DNA from: JAEYFP01 sp047602645
Lineage (GTDB): Bacteria > Bacillota > Clostridia > Lachnospirales > Lachnospiraceae
Direction of reading: 5' to 3'
Length of the DNA: 64,000 nucleotides
NCBI GenBank assembly: GCA_047602645.1
Contig: JASGGU010000002.1
Span: 62,001 to 126,000, forward strand
Below the pieces are notes generated by a model. That model worked only from the letters and a program-made list of their open reading frames with translations. It did not search any database and was not told the origin of the DNA. A program made the translations under genes and the position numbers. This document shows, piece after piece, positions 1-8,441 of this stretch; position 1 is the stretch's first letter; each line of letters opens with the position of its first letter.

Positions 1-16
1 GGAGCCAGTATAGATC

Positions 17-1453
17 ATGGGAGAAACAGAAAAAAAGGAAGGCTTGCTGCAGAGCTTTATTCAGTATTTCTACGGTAATTTCGTTGTGCTGCTGCTGGGA
101 TTTATCTCTCTCCCGCTGATCACGCGCGTGATGTCCACAGATGAGTATGGAAGAACTGCCATGTTTACCTCGGCTGTTTCCATTATTTATATTTTTGCTA
201 TTTTAGGGCTGGATCAGTCATATATTCGCTATTTCTATAAGGATGGTGTGAACCGCAAGACTCTTTTATTGCAGTGTCTGCGCTGGCCTGTGCTCCTCAT
301 CCTTCTTTTGTCGGGCTTGTATGCATTTGGCTCGCAGTATTTTAACGAGTTTCTTTTTGGACGAAGCAGTCTTGACATCACGCTGTTAGTCATAGCCTAC
401 ACGGTCATTTCCGTCTTTGAACGCTTTCTGTTTTTAAATATCCGTATGGAACAGAACGGGAAGCTGTATTCCAATTTAAATATCTTATCAAAGCTGTTGT
501 ATATCACATTTATTGTTTTATTTGTCTGGATTCTCGGGAATGACTTCCGGGTCGTGCTCTATGCAATGACGCTTCCGCTCGCAATCGTGACGCTGACCGT
601 CGCTGTCCGTTATTTGCTCGTTAAGCGAAGGGAAAAGGCGGTCAAGCATGCGGTGGCCCAAAAGGAGCTGCTGCTATATGGCATTCCGTTCATCCCGATG
701 CTTTTGATGGAGTGGCTGCTGTCGTCAATGGATAAGTGGTTTATCAAAATTTTTAATGATTTTTCGGAAACAGGTGTCTATTCGGCGGCGATGCAGATCA
801 TGACGCTTTTGCTGACATTTAAAATCACGTATGTGGCGTTTTGGGCACCGGTCGCAATGGAAAAATATGAAACACAGCCGGAGGAGGTCTGCAAGGCATT
901 TTTTGCGGACATGTTTCGAAAAGTGCAGTTTCTTTGTATGTCGGCGGCGTTTCTGCTGACGATTTTCAGGGGTGTCATTGTATTGATTTTAGGAGAGGGC
1001 TACCGCGAAGCGATCAGGGTGATTCCTTTTCTGACACTGATGCCGATCTTGAGTATTTTGTTTGAAATGACGGGACAGGGCGTGAAATTCGCCGGGAAAA
1101 TCAAATACTTTAATTATGCCTCGCTCGTGGCAATCGCCTGTAATCTTGTCGGAAATATCCTGCTTGTTCCAAGGTTTTCAGGGGTTGGCGCCGCACTTGC
1201 TACGGCGCTCACCTATATCGTATATTTTCTGCTGGGTACTTATTTCTCTAAAAAATGCTATCCGGTTGATTATCGCTTCCGTGAATTTGCCGTATCGCTG
1301 TGTCTCTATATTGCCTATGCGGCGTTTGCGACGGTAACGCAGGATCAGTGGCTGAGTGCCGGCGTGGGAAGTGTGCTGTTTGTACTGCACTGTATTTGGA
1401 ACAGAGGAATTTTGGCGGATCTGCTGTATTTTCTTAAGGGATTGAAAAAATGA
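17..1453 (+). CDS. Wzx-type polysaccharide flippase (MOP superfamily)
   Basis: A 478-residue protein with about 12-14 hydrophobic segments spread over its whole length, the usual size for lipid-linked oligosaccharide flippases. The start fits the family: a short charged stretch, then a first helix around residues 18-40 with GFISLPLITRVMS, followed by DEYGR, the pattern typical of Wzx/RfbX-like members. It would move undecaprenyl-diphosphate-linked repeat units from the cytoplasmic to the outer membrane face. A GGAG lies 12 nt before the ATG, a slightly long spacing. It overlaps the next gene by 4 nt (ATGA), so the three genes from here to 3656 are probably one operon entering from the left. 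The substrate cannot be told from sequence. Confidence 0.85.
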   Translation: MGETEKKEGLLQSFIQYFYGNFVVLLLGFISLPLITRVMSTDEYGRTAMFTSAVSIIYIFAILGLDQSYIRYFYKDGVNRKTLLLQCLRWPVLLILLLSGLYAFGSQYFNEFLFGRSSLDITLLVIAYTVISVFERFLFLNIRMEQNGKLYSNLNILSKLLYITFIVLFVWILGNDFRVVLYAMTLPLAIVTLTVAVRYLLVKRREKAVKHAVAQKELLLYGIPFIPMLLMEWLLSSMDKWFIKIFNDFSETGVYSAAMQIMTLLLTFKITYVAFWAPVAMEKYETQPEEVCKAFFADMFRKVQFLCMSAAFLLTIFRGVIVLILGEGYREAIRVIPFLTLMPILSILFEMTGQGVKFAGKIKYFNYASLVAIACNLVGNILLVPRFSGVGAALATALTYIVYFLLGTYFSKKCYPVDYRFREFAVSLCLYIAYAAFATVTQDQWLSAGVGSVLFVLHCIWNRGILADLLYFLKGLKK

Positions 1454-2145
1454 AATATATGATTGTTGCCGTTTTAACAATTGCCGCAGCCGTGCTGCTG
1501 CGCTTAAAAAAAGAATTTAGAGGATTTGTGCTCGCAGGCTTCGTCATCGTGATGATTCTGTTGAGCTTTGTCTATAATATGCGGGTGCTTTCCTCAATTG
1601 TGCCGTTTTATTTTCCGACGAACCAGACGTTTTATCAGACGGAATTTCTGGAAAAGGGAGAATATCCGGACAGCTTTTTGCCGCTTTTATTGAAAGGCAA
1701 GACAGTCTATACAAAGGATGACAGGGTCCCGCTTGACCAGGCCGTGGCAGAGGGCAAAAATTTTGTTTATGCGTATTACCATAATGAGAATGCGATTAAC
1801 TACATGGAGCTGATGGAGGCCACAGTGATCCCGGATCCCGGCTTGAACGATGCAAAGGTGAGCGAAGCGCAGATGGAGGCGTTTGGAGATTTGGGCTATG
1901 CGAATGATATGTTTCGCTATTCCTTTTTACTTAATGATTTCTGGGAGGAGATCGGAAACTATTTCACTTATTATTGGTATTATTCCGATTACTTGCCTGA
2001 GATCCATGTCTATCTGAATGCGCAGGGCATGGAGGAAGCGGATACACTCGTTGTGCTGTGGGATGGAAATGCCGAAAAGGAAGCGGAGAATCTCTACATC
2101 ATGACAGAAGCCTATTATGAGAGTGAGGTGGCAGCAGATTTATGA
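1450..2145 (+). CDS. Membrane-anchored extracytoplasmic protein of unknown function
   Basis: A 231-residue protein I do not recognise. Two hydrophobic segments (about residues 3-17 and 24-45) are followed by a roughly 185-residue hydrophilic domain rich in Tyr, Asp and Glu, which should sit outside the cell. It overlaps both neighbours by 4 nt, so its translation is coupled to the flippase before it and the polytopic protein after it. The context suggests a role in assembly of the same polysaccharide, for example as an accessory to the membrane protein that follows. No catalytic motif is visible. Confidence 0.6.
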   Translation: MKYMIVAVLTIAAAVLLRLKKEFRGFVLAGFVIVMILLSFVYNMRVLSSIVPFYFPTNQTFYQTEFLEKGEYPDSFLPLLLKGKTVYTKDDRVPLDQAVAEGKNFVYAYYHNENAINYMELMEATVIPDPGLNDAKVSEAQMEAFGDLGYANDMFRYSFLLNDFWEEIGNYFTYYWYYSDYLPEIHVYLNAQGMEEADTLVVLWDGNAEKEAENLYIMTEAYYESEVAADL

Positions 2146-3656
2146 ATGAATGGATTGCCGCTTATTTGACGCAATTTACCGGGCGTTTTTTTCTCAATCA
2201 GTTTTTTGTGGTTCTTGCCGTTTATTTGGCGGGCCTATTTCTTGTTGCCTGCATGAGAAGAGGCGTCAGGGATTTTTGGACGCCGCTCTTAGCTTATCCG
2301 GTCGGTATTGCTGTCTATGTGCTTGCAGGCTTTTTACTGTTGGTTACCGGACTGCCGTTTCGCGCAGGGACCGTGCTGCTTTTGCTGTTATTCGCAGCCG
2401 TGCTTTTGTGCTTCTATAAAAAGCCGTTTCAAAGCCTGCGGACTGAATTTGCCACATGGAAGGAAGAAACAAACGGGCAGCTCAAAAGACGCTGTGTGCC
2501 ATGGCTTCTGGCGGGTGCTTTGCTGCTTGCCGCTGTGCTTGCCGTTTCGGGTATTCTGTCGGTGAGTCTTTCAAATGATTCGATGTATTACTATTCCCTA
2601 TATTCGCGCGCGCTTGTAAGCTATGGCACGTACCGGAGGGAATTCAATGTATTTTTGACAGACGTCGGACAGGGGGCTGCTCTGATCGGTACCTTCCCAT
2701 ATTTGTTTGGTTTTAACGAAATGTTTGGCATCCAGCAGTTTTTTAACTTGAATTTTCTATGCTGCTTCACCTATGCTGTTTATGAGCAGACAAAAGCCGC
2801 CGGGCAGAAGAAGGCATTTGTAGTCGCGCTGCTTTCGCTGCTTGTGCTGCTCTCTGCCATGCCGTTTCTCATCGTATCCAAATGGGCGATGGCCAATGTC
2901 TATTTCATGGAATATTTGTTTCTTTGCAGTTATCTGGCATTTCGTTTTCAGCCAAAGGAGGAAGGCTGCGAGGAAGGGCTTTTGCTTGTGCAGGGTATTT
3001 TGATGGCAATGCTTTCGACACTGCGCATGGAGGGCGGCATCTTTGTACTCTTTGCCGTGCTTTGTATTTCCACGCTTAAGTACCGGAACCGGGAGCTGGC
3101 GCTGTGCTTTTTGGTGCCGACCGCTTGCCTGCAGCTTTTATACGGCATTCGTATTTTTCTGACAATGGATATCAACGCGCCCTATACGTTTCTTACTGAA
3201 AAAAAGGCGGCAGTACAACTCCTCGGAATGGCGGCAGTGCTGCTGTATCTGACCTTAATTCGGGGCCGGTATTTTAAAACGCTTCAAAAGCACATAGAAG
3301 CCGTCATTATGGCAGGGCTTTTGCTTGTCAATGCAGGTTTGTGCGTATTGGATTTTACTATTTATTTTGGCAATTTAAAAGCATTCGGTGCAAATTTATT
3401 TCATCAGAGCGGCTGGGGTCTGTTCCCCGCTTTTGTGATTGCGATGCTGCTTCTGCTGCCGAAAAAGGGAATTCCCTTCCGGTATCATGATTTGCTTTGG
3501 ACAGGATATCTGCTGATTACACTCGCCGTTTGCTGGGCGAGGGACGGCATTTTAAGAGAAGGTGTCGGCGATTCGGGAAACCGTGTGCTTCTTCAGATTG
3601 TGCCGCTTGTTGTATTTGCCCTGACGCTGCGTGCAGCCAGATGGTGCAGAAAATGA
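2142..3656 (+). CDS. Polytopic membrane protein, possible Wzy-like polymerase or GT-C enzyme
   Basis: A 504-residue protein with about 12 hydrophobic helices, starting with a 4-nt overlap and a GAGGTGG ribosome site in the previous gene. After the fourth or fifth helix there is an outside loop with SLSNDSMYYYSLYSRAL. An acidic residue in such a loop is what GT-C glycosyltransferases use, but the motif is weak. Because it is coupled to a Wzx-type flippase, the other natural reading is the Wzy polymerase, a family with almost no conserved sequence. I cannot decide between these. The stop codon is only 4 nt from the stop of the convergent ATPase gene and no terminator hairpin separates them. Confidence 0.6.
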   Translation: MNEWIAAYLTQFTGRFFLNQFFVVLAVYLAGLFLVACMRRGVRDFWTPLLAYPVGIAVYVLAGFLLLVTGLPFRAGTVLLLLLFAAVLLCFYKKPFQSLRTEFATWKEETNGQLKRRCVPWLLAGALLLAAVLAVSGILSVSLSNDSMYYYSLYSRALVSYGTYRREFNVFLTDVGQGAALIGTFPYLFGFNEMFGIQQFFNLNFLCCFTYAVYEQTKAAGQKKAFVVALLSLLVLLSAMPFLIVSKWAMANVYFMEYLFLCSYLAFRFQPKEEGCEEGLLLVQGILMAMLSTLRMEGGIFVLFAVLCISTLKYRNRELALCFLVPTACLQLLYGIRIFLTMDINAPYTFLTEKKAAVQLLGMAAVLLYLTLIRGRYFKTLQKHIEAVIMAGLLLVNAGLCVLDFTIYFGNLKAFGANLFHQSGWGLFPAFVIAMLLLLPKKGIPFRYHDLLWTGYLLITLAVCWARDGILREGVGDSGNRVLLQIVPLVVFALTLRAARWCRK

Positions 3657-3660
3657 CTTA

Positions 3661-4890
3661 CTATATTAAGTGCGCAGGCAGAATCCATACGCCGTCCGTC
3701 AGCGGGAGGCGTTCTTTTGCAAGGCAGACGACGGCTCCTGTGCCGAGTATTCTGCCCGGAACCTTTGCAAGACACTTAAAGGAACTGACCATGGACCTTG
3801 TCGGGTCACTTGAGGTTTTAATTTCAATCGGATGCAGTGTATTACCATTTTGAATCACAAGATCGATTTCATTTTTATCTTTATCGCGGTAGTAATATAG
3901 CGGAGGCTCGACAATACCGTCATTATAGTAGCTTTTAAGAATTTCGCCGAACACAAATGTCTCGAACATATGCCCCCACATCGCCCCGTTTGTCAGCTGC
4001 TCCGGAGTGTTCCAGCCAAGCAGCCAGCAGGCAAGCCCCGTATCAAGGAAGTACAACTTCGGTGTTTTAATGAGCCGCTTATTGAAGTTATTGTAATACG
4101 GTTCGAGCAAATATATGAGACCGCTTGATTCCAATACCGACAGCCAGGAGCGAACTGTTTTTACATCTTTACCGCAAATCTCGGCGATGGTAGTCATATT
4201 CAGCATTTCTCCCGTTATGGATGCGGTGGCCTTGACAAACTTAATAAATGCGGATTCATCCTGGATATTTAATACATCTTTGATATCCTTTTCGATATAC
4301 GTTTGAAAATAGGAACTGAAATAATCAGCCCAATCGTGCAGGTCGCCTTCAATTTCATACAATTCCGGGAAAAATCCTCTGTGGACACAGGAAGCAATAC
4401 GCTTGTAGTCAAAAGCGGCTCCACACTGTTCCATTCCGGACATATGTTCCTGCGTCGGCAGGAATGGTTCACGGCAGAGGACACCGGAAAGTTCCCGCAT
4501 GGAAAGACCGAGCATTTTAATGATGCCTGCCCGTCCGGCAAGACTGTCGCTGACGTTCTTCATCAGTTTCAGACTCTGTGAGCCGGTAAGATAAAACTGT
4601 CCTTTCGTCTTGTCTTCATCTACGATATCTTTGATATAATCGAACAATTCAGCGGCTTTTTGAATTTCGTCTACGATAACCGGCGGCTTGTTCGCCTCAA
4701 AGAACAGAGACGGGTTTTCCTTCGCGCTCTCCCGGACAAGAGGCCTGTTCAATGCTACATAACGTATATCGCTGTATACCTCTTTGAGCATTGTGGACTT
4801 TCCGACCTGTCTTGCACCTGTTATCACGAGAATGGGCTTGCGCCTGGCAATACGTTCGACTACGGGTTCTATGTGCCTGTGATAATACAT
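3661..4890 (-). CDS. AAA+ ATPase with DUF4143 domain
   Basis: A 409-residue protein. The N-terminal AAA_14-type domain has a P-loop (GARQVGKST) near residue 27 and a Walker B-like VIVDEIQ near residue 70. The second half has the DUF4143 signature: a LYFLDTGLACWLLG stretch, then HMFETFVFGEI and a nuclease-like YYYRDKDKNEIDLVI. This family is widespread in anaerobes and often moves between genomes. Its function is not settled; links to DNA or membrane processes are speculative. I chose ATG 4890 because AAGGGAG lies 8 nt upstream; a longer frame would begin with TTG at 4911. It has its own promoter (4939-4967) and lies against the direction of the neighbouring polysaccharide genes. Confidence 0.85.
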   Translation of the reverse strand: MYYHRHIEPVVERIARRKPILVITGARQVGKSTMLKEVYSDIRYVALNRPLVRESAKENPSLFFEANKPPVIVDEIQKAAELFDYIKDIVDEDKTKGQFYLTGSQSLKLMKNVSDSLAGRAGIIKMLGLSMRELSGVLCREPFLPTQEHMSGMEQCGAAFDYKRIASCVHRGFFPELYEIEGDLHDWADYFSSYFQTYIEKDIKDVLNIQDESAFIKFVKATASITGEMLNMTTIAEICGKDVKTVRSWLSVLESSGLIYLLEPYYNNFNKRLIKTPKLYFLDTGLACWLLGWNTPEQLTNGAMWGHMFETFVFGEILKSYYNDGIVEPPLYYYRDKDKNEIDLVIQNGNTLHPIEIKTSSDPTRSMVSSFKCLAKVPGRILGTGAVVCLAKERLPLTDGVWILPAHLI

Positions 4891-4938
4891 TGGAATTCTC
4901 CCTTCCGACAAAATACGTCTATTTTGGAATGTGACTCT

Positions 4939-4967
4939 ATTATAGTCGATATTTCTTTGCGGGTCAA
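4939..4967 (-). promoter_or_regulatory. Sigma-A-type promoter for the DUF4143 ATPase gene
   Basis: Read on the minus strand: TTGACC, a 17-bp spacer, then TATAAT. The -35 matches 5 of 6 consensus bases and the -10 all 6. Transcription would start near 4932, about 40 nt before the ATG at 4890. Confidence 0.7.
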
Positions 4968-4980
4968 TGAAATTATTAAG

Positions 4981-6936
4981 TTAATCGGAAAGCAGCGGAC
5001 TTCTGTAAAGTGTCCCGCAGGGGACAGAGATCTTCTCATAGTGATGTTCCGTGACGTAATCGAGCAGGAAGCCGCCGATTTCATTGGCATTTGGATTCGG
5101 GTCGGCAACGACATCCCCGCAGGTTTCATAGGAGCCGTATTCCTCATCCAGTACGAGTACGAGATCGGGATAGCGGTCAGGGTTCATATCATAGTAAAGT
5201 TCAAGTCGTGTGCTGTTAAACGCCGTCCGCCAGGTGGTCGGGGCCGCGCAGCGCAAATCCGTGCACAAATATCCATAGGGCAGCAGCTTTGTAATGAAGA
5301 TGCTGCCGTTTTCTTTTCCGATCGAATCCGATTGGCAATAGGTCCTAATCGTATCATAGACGTTTTCATACATCATAAGATGTTCAGGTGTCGTATATAG
5401 ACCTGCAGCAGGCCCCGCGGTAATTTGAGCTGTCAGCTCGTTCAGCGGCGCATCACGGTAAACATTGACAATACGCAGTACGATTGTCTGGATGAGAGCG
5501 ATACACAGGACTGCCATAAAGAGGATGCTCCCGATTTTGGAAAGAGCTCCCCATTTGGATTTGCCGCTGACGGACAATTCTGCAATGTAATCCTGAATAA
5601 ACAGAATCGAAGCGATTGAGGCTATAAAATGCCCCATCGATAAAATATAGAGATAGCCGTTCGAAGAATAGCTGAATACGACGGAGAATATCATGCCTCC
5701 CGCAAACAGCAGGAAGAACAGTTTCCAGTTTTTCTTTTTTGTGAGGAAAAAGAGCGGGAGAGCCGTCATGCAAAGAGCTGTCTGGATATAACCGGTATGT
5801 CCCAGGCTGCGTGAGAAATAGAACGCAAACAGAAGCAGGGCGGCAGCGGCGGACAACTGTTTTAAGGCTGTCATAACGGGAACCTGAAGATTTGTTCGTT
5901 GTCTTTTCAAAGCAGAAAAGCAGTGAAGAAAGAATGTGAATAAAATCAGCAGATAACCCGCATAGGCGCTATGACCGTAGACTTCATTAATTCCGATAAA
6001 GAATTTTTTAAGCGGATAGATCAGGCTTGTCCCGTGCTCCTCGTCGGAGAGAACATAAGGGATTGCACGGATAAAATCCGTAATGGAAACATTCGTCAGT
6101 AAAAACGCAAAAAAGAGGACGGCGGGGATACAGATACCGTACAGCGTATACAGGCAGACTGTAATCAAATCAGCCTTTTTTATTATATAGGAAATTCCTT
6201 CGGATTTCCTATATAACAAAATATTATGCGCAGCTTTGCGCGCGGAACAAAAGCTGTGCTGCCGGTGTAAATGATCGCGAGAGTGGACGGAGCACACTTT
6301 TGTTCCAGCTTCTTTCCACGACAGGGGCAGCTTTGTGATCCGACAGACGAGCAGCAGAAGCAAAACAGCAAAAATAACGAGCACATAGGCGACAGCCATT
6401 GTCGGAAGTGCGAGCACGCAAAGTGCGAACAGGGTGCCGGAAATGACAAGAAATCGTTTTTGACCGGTCTGATAAAAATGATAGACCAGCAACATCGAAA
6501 GAAGGAAGCAATGAACGGATATCGTATAATAGGAAAGCGTCGCAATATTTAAGTGCGTATAAAACAGGACGGAAAGCGCGCAGAATAAAGCAATGACCTC
6601 CCTTACGGATGTTTTGAGAATCCGGTAGGTGACCAGACTGCTGATCAGCGCAAAGAAGACAAAGCAGATGCGGAAGAAAAGCAGAATTCCGCTCGTCGAA
6701 CCGGCAATCGTCATATAAAGGGAAAAGAGCGGCAGCAGAATCACCCCGGAGAGCTGCGTCGGAAACCATTCATGCAGAAAAATACTGTCTCCCTGATAAA
6801 AACGATACGCCGTGGAAAAATAAAAGGTTTCATCCGACCAGCAGAAACTGAAAAAGCATTTGCAAAGCAGCAACAAAAAGCCGAGACCTAACAGCAGATA
6901 AGGATAATAAGCGGCTATAAATTTTTTGACGGTCAT
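4981..6936 (-). CDS. GT-C-like integral membrane glycosyltransferase with an in-frame repeat insertion
   Basis: A 651-residue protein with about 11 transmembrane segments in the N-terminal two thirds and a soluble C-terminal region of about 130 residues. The first outside loop has WSDETFYFSTAYRFYQGD, the acidic motif and spacing typical of GT39-like GT-C enzymes, which use polyprenyl-phosphate sugars. ATG 6936 is preferred over a frame 23 codons longer because AAAGGAG lies 7 nt before it. Residues about 211-251 are coded by a palindromic repeat (6183-6305) and look unlike the rest: SRDHLHRQHSFCSARK sits just after a helix, probably in a cytoplasmic loop. The reading frame stays open through it. 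Substrate unknown. Confidence 0.7.
   Translation of the reverse strand: MTVKKFIAAYYPYLLLGLGFLLLLCKCFFSFCWSDETFYFSTAYRFYQGDSIFLHEWFPTQLSGVILLPLFSLYMTIAGSTSGILLFFRICFVFFALISSLVTYRILKTSVREVIALFCALSVLFYTHLNIATLSYYTISVHCFLLSMLLVYHFYQTGQKRFLVISGTLFALCVLALPTMAVAYVLVIFAVLLLLLVCRITKLPLSWKEAGTKVCSVHSRDHLHRQHSFCSARKAAHNILLYRKSEGISYIIKKADLITVCLYTLYGICIPAVLFFAFLLTNVSITDFIRAIPYVLSDEEHGTSLIYPLKKFFIGINEVYGHSAYAGYLLILFTFFLHCFSALKRQRTNLQVPVMTALKQLSAAAALLLFAFYFSRSLGHTGYIQTALCMTALPLFFLTKKKNWKLFFLLFAGGMIFSVVFSYSSNGYLYILSMGHFIASIASILFIQDYIAELSVSGKSKWGALSKIGSILFMAVLCIALIQTIVLRIVNVYRDAPLNELTAQITAGPAAGLYTTPEHLMMYENVYDTIRTYCQSDSIGKENGSIFITKLLPYGYLCTDLRCAAPTTWRTAFNSTRLELYYDMNPDRYPDLVLVLDEEYGSYETCGDVVADPNPNANEIGGFLLDYVTEHHYEKISVPCGTLYRSPLLSD
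6183..6305. repeat. Palindromic repeat element, copy A, inside a coding region
   Basis: Three nested dyads are visible. A perfect 13-bp inverted repeat (TTATATAGGAAAT and its complement) spans 6183-6216. GCGCA/TGCGC follows near 6228-6241. A near-perfect 15-bp inverted repeat (GAACAAAAG plus TGTGCT, one base different) joins 6245-6260 with 6291-6305. The stretch ATGCGCAGCTTTGCGCGC followed by AACAAA and GCTGTGCTGC recurs with small changes at 23198-23230. With these boundaries the element is 123 bp, a multiple of three, in line with the open frame running through it. The exact ends are my estimate. Confidence 0.7.
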
Positions 6937-6958
6937 AAATACTCCTTTATTGGATATT

Positions 6959-6987
6959 TTGATAAAGTATGATATGATACTTATGAT
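6959..6987 (+). promoter_or_regulatory. Sigma-A-type promoter for the nucleotide-sugar dehydrogenase operon
   Basis: TTGATA, a 17-bp spacer, then TATGAT; each hexamer matches 5 of 6 consensus bases. Transcription would start near 6994, right at a TGGTATC-G-GATACCA dyad (6990-7004). The spacer contains AAGTAT-N6-ATACTT. Confidence 0.6.
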
Positions 6988-6989
6988 AT

Positions 6990-7004
6990 TGGTATCGGAT
7001 ACCA
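6990..7004. promoter_or_regulatory. Perfect 7-bp-arm dyad, candidate operator
   Basis: TGGTATC and GATACCA form a perfect inverted repeat around a single G. It covers the predicted start of the rightward promoter and lies in the 5' leader of the leftward one, so a bound repressor could affect both. It could instead be an RNA stem. Confidence 0.45.
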
Positions 7005-7031
7005 TTTATTATAAATAGATTGTTCATAAGT

Positions 7032-7060
7032 ATTATATAGGATTGTATCCGGGTTTTCAA
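7032..7060 (-). promoter_or_regulatory. Sigma-A-type promoter for the 651-residue GT-C gene
   Basis: On the minus strand: TTGAAA, a 17-bp spacer, then a perfect TATAAT. The start would be near 7025, giving a leader of about 90 nt. It lies downstream of the rightward promoter's start, so the two divergent transcripts overlap by about 30 nt at their 5' ends. Confidence 0.7.
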
Positions 7061-7089
7061 TCTAAGGATGACAGATAAAAGGAGAAAAG

Positions 7090-8409
7090 ATGGGCTTATA
7101 CAGGCAGATTGCGGACAGGCAGGCAAAAATAGCATTGGTGGGACTCGGCTATGTGGGAATGCCGATCGCGGTTGCATTTGCAAAAAAGGCCGAGGTCATC
7201 GGTTTTGATTTAAACGAAGAAAAAATAAAGGCCTACCGTTCGGGCATTGACCCTACAAAGGAAGTCGGCGACGAGGCGATCAAAAAGACCACGGTCGAGT
7301 TTACATGCGATGAAAGCAGGCTTCAGGAGGCGAAATTTCATATTGTTGCGGTGCCGACACCGATCAATCTGGATAAGACGCCGGATCTGTATCCGGTTGA
7401 GTCCGCCAGCCGGCTGCTCGGCAAAAATCTGACGAAGGGTTCGATTGTCGTTTATGAATCCACTGTCTATCCCGGCGTGACCGAAGATGTATGTGTGCCC
7501 ATATTGGAGCGGGAGTCAGGCCTGATCTGCGGCAGGGACTTTAAGGTCGGCTATTCGCCGGAGCGGATTAACCCCGGTGATCAGGTACATCGCTTGGAAA
7601 ATATCAGAAAAATTGTTTCGGGTATGGATGCGGAAGCACTCGAGGAAATCGCGCAGGTTTACGAGCTTGTGATCGAGGCCGGCGTACACCGTGCGGGCAG
7701 CATCAAGGTGGCCGAGGCGGCAAAGGTTGTGGAAAATTCTCAACGGGATATCAACATCGCTTTTATTAATGAATTGGCTATGGCATTTGACAAAATGGAG
7801 ATCGACACGTCCGAGGTGATCGATGCAATGAATACAAAGTGGAATGCGCTGGGCTTCAGGCCGGGACTGGTAGGCGGACACTGCATCGGCGTGGACCCTT
7901 ATTACTTTATATATGAAACAGAAAAGCTTGGTTATCATTCCCGGCTCATTTCTGCGGGCAGACAGATCAACGATGATATGCCTGCATTTGTCGGGGATCA
8001 TATTATTAAACAGCTTGTACTTGCCAACAAGCAGGTGAAGCAGGCAAAAATCGTATTTTTTGGTGCGACTTTTAAAGAAAACTGTCCGGATGTGCGCAAT
8101 TCCAAGGTGATGGAAATCATAAAATATCTGGAACAATTCGAACTGTGTCCGGTGCTGATTGACCCTGCGGCGGACCCGAAAGAGGTCGAACGCACCTACG
8201 GCTATCCGCTTTCCGACAGAGAAGAGGCATATGGAGCGGACTGCCTTGTAATTGCGGTGGCTCATGAGGAGTTTAGAAGCTGGCCGCTTTCGAAGTGGGA
8301 TTCTTTCTTTAAAGATTGTCCGGCAAAGGAGCGGGTCATCATAGATATTAAAGCGATCCTTAATAAGGCTGAGGTGGCAGGCAAAGGCTACCGGTATTGG
8401 AGACTGTAG
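7090..8409 (+). CDS. tviB: UDP-N-acetylhexosamine 6-dehydrogenase, TviB/WbpO type
   Basis: A 439-residue nucleotide-sugar dehydrogenase. The N-terminal NAD fold has VGLGYVGMP near residue 17. The catalytic Cys lies in GLVGGHCIGVDPYYF around residue 262, the form seen in TviB/WbpO/CapL enzymes, which oxidise UDP-GlcNAc or UDP-GalNAc to the uronic acid; UDP-glucose dehydrogenases differ here. The C-terminal UDP-binding domain has GATFKENCPDVRNSKV. A strong AAAGGAG site precedes the ATG, and a sigma-A promoter lies at 6959-6987. It leads an eight-gene unit that runs to 16464. The subfamily call rests on the catalytic motif; the exact substrate is inference. Confidence 0.9.
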   Translation: MGLYRQIADRQAKIALVGLGYVGMPIAVAFAKKAEVIGFDLNEEKIKAYRSGIDPTKEVGDEAIKKTTVEFTCDESRLQEAKFHIVAVPTPINLDKTPDLYPVESASRLLGKNLTKGSIVVYESTVYPGVTEDVCVPILERESGLICGRDFKVGYSPERINPGDQVHRLENIRKIVSGMDAEALEEIAQVYELVIEAGVHRAGSIKVAEAAKVVENSQRDINIAFINELAMAFDKMEIDTSEVIDAMNTKWNALGFRPGLVGGHCIGVDPYYFIYETEKLGYHSRLISAGRQINDDMPAFVGDHIIKQLVLANKQVKQAKIVFFGATFKENCPDVRNSKVMEIIKYLEQFELCPVLIDPAADPKEVERTYGYPLSDREEAYGADCLVIAVAHEEFRSWPLSKWDSFFKDCPAKERVIIDIKAILNKAEVAGKGYRYWRL

Positions 8410-8441
8410 ACGTAATTTGTAATAATACGCGGGTGAGGACG

